Origin: Nitrospinota bacterium
GTDB taxonomy: Bacteria; Nitrospinota; Nitrospinia; Nitrospinales; VA-1
DNA: 34,526 bases
NCBI GenBank assembly: GCA_009873635.1
Contig: WAHY01000020.1
Location: forward strand, 1 to 34,526
Reading direction: 5' to 3'
Numbering within the stretch: position 1 is the stretch's first letter; every line of letters starts with the position of its first letter. The notes under the pieces were generated by a model, which worked only from the letters and a program-made list of their open reading frames with translations, had not been told where the DNA came from and did not search any database. Position numbers and translations under genes: made by a program. Shown here piece after piece: positions 1 to 7,062 of this stretch.

Positions 1-1
1 G

Positions 2-619
2 AATCAAAGCACGGTCATCCGGATCGTATCCGCTTTCGGTCAAACCTTTCTCTTCAAGCAGTCCGATGACTTGATAATAATTATTTTTCAGACGCACCAT
101 TTTTCCTATAGGATCCTTGCCTTTGAAAAGTTTTCTGGCAGGAGTCGCGCCCAGAACCACTACTCGTCTTCTACGCTCCAGGTCACTATCGGATAAAAAA
201 TCACCATCTTCCGTCTTCCATCCACGGGCTAACTGCCAATCCGGCGTCACACCATAAACACGTGTGCTGGTGAATTCCTTTTTATAGATCATCTGCATTC
301 TTGTTCTCTGACGTGGAACTACCAACCGGACTGTTGGTAAAGCAAGCAGGTCTTCAGCATCTTGAAGTGTCATACTGGTGGTGTTTTTCGAGCGTGTAAA
401 AAACATTCTTCCGGCTCCCGCGATAACCGAAAATGATTCCGGGCCAAAACCCATGTTGGTGATTCGATTGAGAACTTTTATCTTGATGCCATCCCCAATT
501 GCCACAATGACCGTCAAAGACGCGATTCCAATCATCACACCTAATGTCATGAGAACGGTATTGCCGCGGTTCAGCCTTAACCCCCGAATGGCTTGTCTCA
601 GATTTTTAAAAATTCGCAT
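2..619 (-). CDS. MacB-like ABC exporter permease, N-terminal part (cut by window edge)
   Basis: This minus-strand frame has no stop for 206 codons and runs off the left edge, so only the N-terminus is seen. It starts MRIFKNLRQAIRGLRLNRGN, then a hydrophobic helix (about residues 23-45, LMTLGVMIGIASLTVIVAIG). This is the classic opening of MacB/LolC-type permeases: a short amphipathic stretch, then TM1 leading into a large periplasmic domain. The rest (residues 50-206) is soluble and matches the MacB periplasmic core style, with VVVLGATPARKLFKGKDPIGK as the recognisable block. It begins about 20 bases after the ATPase stop, in an operon with the ATPase and adaptor. The role inferred is ATP-driven export across the outer membrane of a small molecule, peptide or lipid. 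The substrate cannot be told. Confidence 0.88.
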   Translation of the reverse strand, partial: MRIFKNLRQAIRGLRLNRGNTVLMTLGVMIGIASLTVIVAIGDGIKIKVLNRITNMGFGPESFSVIAGAGRMFFTRSKNTTSMTLQDAEDLLALPTVRLVVPRQRTRMQMIYKKEFTSTRVYGVTPDWQLARGWKTEDGDFLSDSDLERRRRVVVLGATPARKLFKGKDPIGKMVRLKNNYYQVIGLLEEKGLTESGYDPDDRALI

Positions 620-639
620 ACGCCGGCTTAAAGAGTTTT

Positions 640-1329
640 TTATTCGTGGCTCACCAGATTGTCTGAATCAATCTGCCCATCCAGGATGGATATGATACGT
701 CCGGCGTGATTTGCCACATCGGAGTCATGAGTGATGAGAACAATGGTCTTACCTTCCTTGATGAGATTGTCGAAGGTCCTCATGGTTTCGATACCGTTCT
801 TTGAGTCCAGGTTCCCTGTAGGCTCATCGGCGAGAATAATTCTGGGGTCATTGATCAGAGACCGCGCTATGGTGACCCTTTGTTGCTCCCCGCCTGATAA
901 CTGACCCGGCGTGTGGTGCAAACGGTGTTCAAGACCCACCTTGGCAAGAAGTTCACGAGCACGGTCCTTGACATTAAAGGGAGAATTCTTTGCGTAGACC
1001 ATGGGAAGAATGACATTATCCAGCGCCGTAACTCCCGGCAGCAGATGAAAGGCCTGAAACACAAAACCAATTTTTTCGTTGCGGACACGGGAAAGTTTGC
1101 GGTCGCTCAACTGACCCACCTCTTCACCATCGAGTATATACTCACCACTTGTAGGCTGAGCCAGACAACCCATGATTGCCATGAGTGTGCTTTTACCCGC
1201 TCCGGATGGACCGATTATGCTGACATAATCACCTTCTTTGATATGAAGCGTCACATCTTTAAGAACCTGGGTCTCGAAACCAATATTCCGATAGCTCTTG
1301 CAGATGGAGTTCATTTCAATTATGTTCAT
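640..1329 (-). CDS. MacB/LolD-type ABC transporter ATP-binding subunit
   Basis: A 229-residue stand-alone ATPase, the usual size for LolD/MacB-type nucleotide-binding subunits. Walker A is GPSGAGKST (near residue 40), the signature is LSGGEQQR, Walker B is [13 protein letters not shown] with the NLDS D-loop typical of this subfamily, and the switch His is in LITHDSD. It acts at the inner face of the inner membrane with the permease encoded just downstream. Its ATG overlaps the adaptor stop as ATGA (1326-1329), so the two are probably translationally coupled. The order adaptor, ATPase, permease is the common MacAB-type arrangement. Lipoprotein release (LolCDE) is less likely because an RND/MacA-type adaptor sits in the same operon. 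Confidence 0.93.
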   Translation of the reverse strand: MNIIEMNSICKSYRNIGFETQVLKDVTLHIKEGDYVSIIGPSGAGKSTLMAIMGCLAQPTSGEYILDGEEVGQLSDRKLSRVRNEKIGFVFQAFHLLPGVTALDNVILPMVYAKNSPFNVKDRARELLAKVGLEHRLHHTPGQLSGGEQQRVTIARSLINDPRIILADEPTGNLDSKNGIETMRTFDNLIKEGKTIVLITHDSDVANHAGRIISILDGQIDSDNLVSHE

Positions 1330-2624
1330 CGCCGCCGCCTTCTACCTTCCCTTTTTTTCTTTAAAGGCTTATCAGGAATGCCAACCTGGTCGCCATCATT
1401 GAGTCCAGAGGTCACTTCTATTATACGACCATCTCGCCAACCCAGCTCAACAGGCATGTCTTTGAGCCCGCCATTTTTTTCCATGACAACAAAAGTTTTT
1501 TTGCCTTCACGCTTGACCGCTTCCTTCGGGATGGTCAGAACATTTTTCCGGGTCCCTGTTGTAACCACAACATTTGCCGTCATTTCCGGCCTGAGTTTCG
1601 CAATGTTCTTTTTCTCAATATCAAGAATCACTTCGTAGTTCACCACGTTATCCTTGATCACCGCTTTCGGGCGAATCTCCCTGACCTTGCCATTGAAAAA
1701 CTTATCAGCATATGTATCCACTGTGAACTTCGCCTTCTGTCCAACTTTTATGCGACCTATATCTGTTTCATCGACATATACCGTGACTTCCAGCTTACGA
1801 AGGTCAATAAGAGTAACAAATGTCGGAGCGTTGAGGCTGGCCACAACGGTTTCCCCTTCCTGGGTTGAAATAAACGCGACAATACCGTCTATAGGGGCGG
1901 TGATTGAAGCATAAGTCAGTTGAATCTCTTCTTCATCCAGGTTTGCCTGAGCCTTGTCGACCATGGCCTCAGCCAGCCGTGTATCATTTTCCAACTGGCT
2001 CCGCTTGAGTTTCAACTCTTCGTTCGCCAAATTGATCCTCGCTTTCAACACTTCCAGTCTTTCTTCCGATTCATCCAGCACAGTGGTGGAGACAAAGCCT
2101 TTCGTATTAAGCTCCTTATTCCGCTCTACCATTTTCTGCGCCAGCTTGATCTGGACTTGCAGCTCTTCACGCTCCGCAACAGCCTTATTGATTTCCAGGG
2201 GACCCTCTGCGCGAATTTTTTCCAGCCGGGCTTGTTCAGCATCCAGGTCAGCCTGAAAACGTGCCACTCTTGAAAGCAGGTCTTCATGTTCAATAACTGC
2301 GATGATTTCTCCCGCGCGAATGAAATCACCAATTTTCACAAGCAGACTTTTCACCTGCCCGGAAATACGTGCGCCAATTTTAACTTCAGCACCCGTCTTC
2401 AGGGTCACGGTTCCTGTAGCCAGAACTTTCTGGCGTACATCCTGACGGGTAACCGGTTTAAATTTGAAATCCTTCGCCGTGGGTTTTTTAGGAGGCTTTC
2501 CGAAAATTATTTCCCGACCGGTTTTTATAACCGGATCCAGCTTCCCTTCCTGCCAGGCCCAAATCAAACCACCGGCAAAAATCACCAACAACAAAAGACT
2601 CCGGAGTCTTTCCGAAATCTTCAT
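1326..2624 (-). CDS. MacA/HlyD-type periplasmic adaptor of a tripartite exporter
   Basis: 432 residues. A single N-terminal membrane anchor (about residues 8-25, LRSLLLLVIFAGGLIWAW) precedes the periplasmic adaptor fold. A first lipoyl half (GAEVKIGARISGQVKSLLVK, about 77-96) is followed by a long charged coiled-coil hairpin (about 125-220). The second lipoyl half (ITAPIDGIVAFISTQEGETV), then beta-barrel and membrane-proximal domains (VYVDETDIGRIKVGQKAKFT; LTIPKEAVKREGKKTFVVM) complete it. It should link the inner-membrane ABC permease to an outer-membrane channel, which is not encoded here. The protein ends in a strongly basic tail ([14 protein letters not shown]), unusual for the periplasmic end of an adaptor. 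It is the first gene of the minus-strand operon. Confidence 0.92.
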   Translation of the reverse strand: MKISERLRSLLLLVIFAGGLIWAWQEGKLDPVIKTGREIIFGKPPKKPTAKDFKFKPVTRQDVRQKVLATGTVTLKTGAEVKIGARISGQVKSLLVKIGDFIRAGEIIAVIEHEDLLSRVARFQADLDAEQARLEKIRAEGPLEINKAVAEREELQVQIKLAQKMVERNKELNTKGFVSTTVLDESEERLEVLKARINLANEELKLKRSQLENDTRLAEAMVDKAQANLDEEEIQLTYASITAPIDGIVAFISTQEGETVVASLNAPTFVTLIDLRKLEVTVYVDETDIGRIKVGQKAKFTVDTYADKFFNGKVREIRPKAVIKDNVVNYEVILDIEKKNIAKLRPEMTANVVVTTGTRKNVLTIPKEAVKREGKKTFVVMEKNGGLKDMPVELGWRDGRIIEVTSGLNDGDQVGIPDKPLKKKREGRRRRR

Positions 2625-2757
2625 AATTGAACCATCGAGTTACGTTTCATTAATTTTATCATTTCCAACCAACCAGGCTTCGAACCAAGTGACGGTGTAG
2701 CCTCCGCAGCAACTATTAATACCTTTTTCAGCCAAGAAAAAAAACTTATAGCCAATT

Positions 2758-2801
2758 AAAGCTATTGCTCGTTGGTCCCACGCCCCTTGGCAGGGGAGGC
2801 A
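2758..2801. repeat. Intergenic hairpin repeat, copy A
   Basis: The segment starts AAAGCTATT, runs through CCCACGCC and ends in the stem-loop CCCCT-TGGC-AGGGG (2783-2796). A diverged second copy with the same order of blocks lies at 2848-2900. Seen directly; function unknown. Confidence 0.5.
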
Positions 2802-2847
2802 GTTTGCTATAGTTTTTTTAAGCCGATACAATTATTTGTTTCCAGGT

Positions 2848-2900
2848 AAAGCTATTTCCCGCTGACCCTACGCCTAGTAGCCCCTCTATCGAGGGGAGCA
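2848..2900. repeat. Intergenic hairpin repeat, copy B
   Basis: Like copy A it starts AAAGCTATT and passes through CCTACGCC. It ends in a stem-loop, CCCCTC-TATC-GAGGGG (2881-2896), followed by AGCA. About nine extra bases lie before the hairpin. There is no T-run after the stem, so it is not an obvious terminator. Confidence 0.5.
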
Positions 2901-2964
2901 ATTAACACAAGCTCTTCAAAGCCGAGTTAACTATTGTTAGCCTATTAAAGTCCTTGCATTTGTC

Positions 2965-2995
2965 ACCGGCCACTGGCCGGTAAGTGTGCTAAAAT
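2965..2995 (+). promoter_or_regulatory. Palindrome and extended -10 element upstream of asmA
   Basis: A perfect inverted repeat ACCGGCC-ACT-GGCCGGT occupies 2965-2981. Six bases further lies TGCTAAAAT (2987-2995), which matches an extended -10 promoter (TGn then TAAAAT). No good -35 hexamer sits 16-18 bases upstream, and the palindrome lies in that place. This suggests a regulator-dependent or regulator-blocked promoter for the asmA-like gene at 3053. The start codon follows about 57 bases after the -10. Confidence 0.4.
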
Positions 2996-3052
2996 AAAGG
3001 AATTATCTCTCTAACCTGAGATCGGCATATGACCCGATAACTTGAGCGTTTT

Positions 3053-6000
3053 ATGGCCCCTAACCCCGCAAAAAACAAGGAATCTGCCCCCCTAACCCGG
3101 TTTGCCCGGAAACCATGGTTCTGGGGTCCATTAGCCCTGATTCTTGTCGTTCTTATCATCCTGACACAAATTGACCTCGAAGCGGTAAAAGAAAATGTTA
3201 TCAAAAAAGTTGCCAGCGAAACCGGAATGAAGGTGGAGATCGATTCGATAGGGTTCGGGTTCTCCCATGGCCTGGGTTTACAATGCAAAGGCGTAAAAGT
3301 GAACACACCGGAAGGCAACCATTATTCCGTAGATCGACTGGATTTGCTGGCCGCATGGAGCCCACTGCTCAGTGGGGAGTTTAAAATAAAATCCGCGGCA
3401 CTGGAGCATCCAGTGATAAGGCTGGAAATCGCAAAAGCATCCGAACAACCCGCTGAACGAGAAGAGCCCAAAAAAGACACACCGTCAAAAGAACAAGGCC
3501 CCGTCAGCCCTGAAGCCATAAATTCCACTTCCCAAAAAGTAACAGAGACTCCCCTGACGATCGATAAATTTGTCATTTCCGATGGTGTAGTCACTTTGAC
3601 ACGGCCCGGAAGTTCAGAACAACTCCTATTGAACGTAGACGGAACTTTTGAACTGAACCGGAACGCAGGAATGGACATTTCAGCAAGAGAGGTGAAAGTG
3701 AAAACCGGAGCCATGATGTTAGAAGGTGACGGAAAAGTTTCAAATCTTATGGCAGATAACGCTGGAATCGCAATCAATGTAAAAACTGGTGGATTTTCAC
3801 TTAAAGACCTTCAACCCGCCCTGCAGTTTTTTGAGGTTTTGGAAGTTCCAGTTGAAAACCTTGAGGTGGACCGTCTACTTTTGAAAAACGAGTTTCCGCT
3901 CAACTCCCTCAGCAAGATTGAAAACCTGAAAAATAAAATGGCGGGCCACATTGAATTGAAAATTCGCAACGCGGATTTGAAAGACAATATTTCGATTCAA
4001 TCGTTAGAAGGTGAAGGTGAATGGGCGAAGGGACTGGTCAGCCACAACTTTTCCGGTTCCGCCCTCGGCAGTGAATTCAATCTAAATGGCAAGCTTTCTT
4101 TTTCAGGACTCGATAAAAATTCCGTTTCCAATATTGAATGGAAAAACCTCGATCTATCAAACCTTCCGCTAAAAAACGGTATGTCATGGAGACCAACCAG
4201 GGGAACAATTTCCGGCAAAGCTTCGCTAAACGGTCCGCTCCCAAAAGAAGCGCACCGGCTTAATGGCTCATTCGAGTTCAACACGACAGGGCTGGTTGTA
4301 GAGCACGATGAACAAATCATAGAATTGAGCCAATTAACAGGACGTGGCGATTTTGACAAAGGCCAACTTAAACATGCAATGCAAGGCAACGTTTGGGGAG
4401 GCAATTTTGATATTCAAGGGAAATTACCGCTCAACAAAGACAAACAAATTTTGGACGAACAGATCAAATGGTCAGGGCTGAATATAGCGCAATTGCCTTT
4501 ACCTGCCAGTGAAGGCTGGCATCCTGTAGAAGGCCTGGTCTCTGGCAATCTTACAGTGACCGGTCCGGCTCCTGACACTGGAAAAAGTTTTGCCGGACAA
4601 CTTGAAGGATCGTTCAACACACAAAACCTTAAACTGCAGAACGCGGACAAAACCCTCTCACTGAATCAGTTGGAAGGGAGTGGGGATTATAAAAATCATC
4701 AGGTAAATTATGATGTAAAGGGTGATGTGTTCAGCGGCACCATCCATTCAGATGGAAGAGTCATTCTCTCTGCTTCCGGGTCCAGTCCCCCTGTGCTAAA
4801 CAACAGAATTGAGTTCGCCAATATAGATATGAGTCAGCTCCCAATCGAAACTCGACCTGAGCAGGGTTCTGTGTCAGGAACCGTCTCACTGAAGGGTCCT
4901 CTTCCAGACGCGGAACAAGTTTTCAACAGCAACCTGAGCATTGGTACATCTTTTAAAGTAACTGACTTGAAAATTTCGGCTGGCAACCTGCCGGTGAACA
5001 TACAGCAACTGGAAGGGAAAACAAATCTACTAAAAGGAAAACTCACCCACAACCTGAATGGCAACCTGTTTGGCGGTAAAATGCTCACGAAAGGAAAGTT
5101 GGTTTTCCTTAAAAATAATATCACCGCCGACTCCGACATTGAGTTGGAACACATTAACCTGAACTGGGTTCCTCTTGTTTTTGAAAACGGTCCTTCCTCC
5201 GGGACGTTGACCGGAAAGTTAAATATAAAAGGCCCACTCCCCTCCGATGGAAAAATTTCTCCGGCACTGAAACTGAAAGGAAATTTTGAAGGAGATAAAC
5301 TGGTTCTTAATGAAAACCAGGTCGAAACATTAAAACTCGACCTCACCTCCGCCGGCTCAACCCAGGCAAAGTTCGACATGCAAGGCATCAAGCTTGATAA
5401 CAGGAACTTTAAAAAAGCCAGTGGATTGGTTAAAGTCACTGAAGGAAAAATTGATCTTACCAATGGCAAAGTATGGCCCATGAATGGACTCGTCCAGCTT
5501 GGCGGCAACTTCAAACCCGAGACCGGCAGCTACCGCATAAAGTTCAAAGGCGATAAATTAAAAGTGGAAGAACTGTTGCCACCTCACCTTGCAGGTCCAT
5601 TACAGCTTTCAGGATTCTTAACCGGCACCCTGCCTCAAGGCACCGCCACACCGGGTCTGCCTGATTATTCCAAAAACCTCTCCGGCAAAGTAAGAATAGA
5701 ACTTGTAGATGGAGCCATCCCCCAACTCGGCGCGGTAGAAGGGTTGCTCACCCTGCTCAATCCAACCACAGCCATTAACGCCAAAAAAGAAGGGTTGAGC
5801 TATGACTACATGGGGGGAGATTTTGAGATCGCAAAAGGTGTGATCCACACAGATAATTTCGAGATGAAGAGTCCGCAAGTCAACATGAATGTTGTGGGCA
5901 AGGCCAACCTGGTGGAAGACACGGTTCTGGCACAGGTCAAAGCCATGCCCCTGCAAATGCTGGACAAGACCATCAAGGCAATTCCCCTGTTAGGTCAAAT

Positions 6001-6151
6001 ACTGGGTGGTGGGAAAAAGGGTGGCGTGATCGAAACCTATTTCAAGGTCGATGGAAAACTCAGCAAACCCGACTTCATGTTGTTGCCGCATAAATCCCTG
6101 ACCGAAAAACCGGGCAGCATTTTAAAAGGTCTCATGAACCTTTCCAAATAA
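3053..6151 (+). CDS. AsmA-family envelope protein with tandem repeats of about 112 residues
   Basis: 1032 residues with an N-terminal membrane anchor (about 22-38) after a basic stretch (RFARKPW), then an extended periplasmic region. This is the layout of AsmA/TamB-like proteins, which bridge inner and outer membrane and are implicated in lipid transport. The N-terminus has the AsmA-like run IDLEAVKENVIKKVASETGMKVE. A linker rich in charged residues and Pro lies at about 125-165. Four repeat units of about 112 residues fill the middle: the L-x-G...H...G...G-x-L block recurs near residues 317, 428, 540 and 653, and the G-x-(I/V/L)-(S/T)-G...GPLP block near 376, 488, 600 and 711. The C-terminus (ETYFKVDGKLSKPDFML) matches AsmA-like C-terminal domains. 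Monocistronic, divergent from the exporter operon. Confidence 0.85.
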   Translation: MAPNPAKNKESAPLTRFARKPWFWGPLALILVVLIILTQIDLEAVKENVIKKVASETGMKVEIDSIGFGFSHGLGLQCKGVKVNTPEGNHYSVDRLDLLAAWSPLLSGEFKIKSAALEHPVIRLEIAKASEQPAEREEPKKDTPSKEQGPVSPEAINSTSQKVTETPLTIDKFVISDGVVTLTRPGSSEQLLLNVDGTFELNRNAGMDISAREVKVKTGAMMLEGDGKVSNLMADNAGIAINVKTGGFSLKDLQPALQFFEVLEVPVENLEVDRLLLKNEFPLNSLSKIENLKNKMAGHIELKIRNADLKDNISIQSLEGEGEWAKGLVSHNFSGSALGSEFNLNGKLSFSGLDKNSVSNIEWKNLDLSNLPLKNGMSWRPTRGTISGKASLNGPLPKEAHRLNGSFEFNTTGLVVEHDEQIIELSQLTGRGDFDKGQLKHAMQGNVWGGNFDIQGKLPLNKDKQILDEQIKWSGLNIAQLPLPASEGWHPVEGLVSGNLTVTGPAPDTGKSFAGQLEGSFNTQNLKLQNADKTLSLNQLEGSGDYKNHQVNYDVKGDVFSGTIHSDGRVILSASGSSPPVLNNRIEFANIDMSQLPIETRPEQGSVSGTVSLKGPLPDAEQVFNSNLSIGTSFKVTDLKISAGNLPVNIQQLEGKTNLLKGKLTHNLNGNLFGGKMLTKGKLVFLKNNITADSDIELEHINLNWVPLVFENGPSSGTLTGKLNIKGPLPSDGKISPALKLKGNFEGDKLVLNENQVETLKLDLTSAGSTQAKFDMQGIKLDNRNFKKASGLVKVTEGKIDLTNGKVWPMNGLVQLGGNFKPETGSYRIKFKGDKLKVEELLPPHLAGPLQLSGFLTGTLPQGTATPGLPDYSKNLSGKVRIELVDGAIPQLGAVEGLLTLLNPTTAINAKKEGLSYDYMGGDFEIAKGVIHTDNFEMKSPQVNMNVVGKANLVEDTVLAQVKAMPLQMLDKTIKAIPLLGQILGGGKKGGVIETYFKVDGKLSKPDFMLLPHKSLTEKPGSILKGLMNLSK

Positions 6152-6248
6152 TTTAGATGGCGATTGAGAAGACTGCTACTGACTGCTATCGGCTGCGGGT
6201 TCAATCGGTGAACGCAGACTTTCAAACAGCATGAAGATAAACCTTAGT

Positions 6249-6287
6249 GGATCGCCACGCTCCTTTTAGTCACTCGCGATGACGGGG
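6249..6287. repeat. Remnant of a dispersed palindromic intergenic repeat (GTCATCGCGAG type)
   Basis: Between the convergent asmA and nfu ends lies GGATCGCCACGCTCC followed by GTCACTCGCGATGAC and GGGG. It resembles the widespread intergenic repeats in which a GATTGCCACGCTC block is followed by CGCAATGACGGG. Similarity is by eye only, and no second full copy is in the window. Confidence 0.4.
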
Positions 6288-6315
6288 TTTTACATTGCTT
6301 CCAGCTTCACGCTGG

Positions 6316-6984
6316 TTAGACGGACTTGACGGTCAGTTTGGGGTGCAGTTGCTGGCGCAGTTGGGTCTGAATATACTGCAGGGTTCCGCTGGTGGAGGTG
6401 GGGCAACTGCCGCAGGCACCCTGATAATGGATGCTGACTTCATCACCTTTGATGCCTTTGAGTTCCACACCGCCGCCATCCGCCGCCAGGTTGGAGCGGA
6501 TCGAACGGTTGAGCACCATTTCTATACCTTGAAGTTTTTTCTCGTCATTGAGTTTTTCGAAGTTGACGACATCGACATCGCTCAACTGCACTTTGCCTTC
6601 GGCCTGGTAGACGGTCACGTTTTCTTCGATAGACTTCCAAACCCGGTCTTTAAGAGGAACCCAGCTTGTCTTGTCGTCTTTGGTCACGGTGACGAAATTG
6701 TCCATGACGAACACACTGATCACCCCGGGTTTTTCGAAAACGGCTTTGGCCATTTTGTCATTTTCAGCTTCTTTCTTGCTGGCAAACGAAATGTTGCCAT
6801 TATCAAGAATCACCGCGTTGATGACGAACTGCAGCGCATTAGGGTTCGGTGTCTCTTTCGTGCGGACAACTTTTAAGGCCTTCTTGAGATTGGGGTTGGC
6901 CTTCGGTTTAGGCTTCGGCTTATTTGCCGTCTGGTTTTTTTCTTTCAATTTTTCCTGGATAGCCAGGATCTCGCTGATCTTCAC
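6316..6984 (-). CDS. Nfu/NifU-like iron-sulfur scaffold protein with two Nfu domains
   Basis: 222 residues. A Lys/Pro-rich N-terminal tail (about 1-38, KPKPKPKANPN) leads into a Nfu N-terminal domain (about 40-105, starting RTKETPNPNALQFVI, with the TPNPN motif of that family). A C-terminal NifU domain follows (about 140-215) carrying GACGSCPTS with Cys191 and Cys194, the pair that holds an Fe-S cluster in a homodimer. The predicted job is transfer of [4Fe-4S] or [2Fe-2S] clusters to apoproteins in the cytosol. The start is GTG with no strong ribosome-binding site in front, and no ATG is available. It lies 78 bases downstream of cstA on the same strand and could be cotranscribed. Confidence 0.9.
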   Translation of the reverse strand: MKISEILAIQEKLKEKNQTANKPKPKPKANPNLKKALKVVRTKETPNPNALQFVINAVILDNGNISFASKKEAENDKMAKAVFEKPGVISVFVMDNFVTVTKDDKTSWVPLKDRVWKSIEENVTVYQAEGKVQLSDVDVVNFEKLNDEKKLQGIEMVLNRSIRSNLAADGGGVELKGIKGDEVSIHYQGACGSCPTSTSGTLQYIQTQLRQQLHPKLTVKSV

Positions 6985-7062
6985 AACTATGGGACTTTCA
7001 ATATTTAATGGATGGCAACTATCTTAAACCATTCAAACGTGGGAACCAAACACTATCTCAAC

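Larger units (their letters stand above)
2625..3052. other. Gene-free divergent intergenic region between exporter operon and asmA
   Basis: This 428-base gap separates two divergent genes and should hold both promoters. No credible coding frame is visible. It contains two related hairpin-bearing segments (2758-2801 and 2848-2900), a T-run at 2813-2819, a perfect 7-3-7 palindrome (2965-2981) and an extended -10 element before asmA (2987-2995). Confidence 0.6.

Noticed and set aside
913-1638. A 241-codon open frame on plus across the exporter ATPase and adaptor
   Set aside because: It is antisense to two genes with intact motifs, has no recognisable domain and no ribosome-binding site; a shadow of the opposite strand.
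4834-5514. A 226-codon minus-strand frame inside asmA
   Set aside because: It lies wholly within the repeat-bearing AsmA coding frame, whose periodic blocks show which frame is real.
6295-6876. A 193-codon plus-strand frame opposite the Nfu gene
   Set aside because: The minus strand encodes Nfu domains with the CxxC motif; the plus product has no coherent fold and starts inside the intergenic gap.
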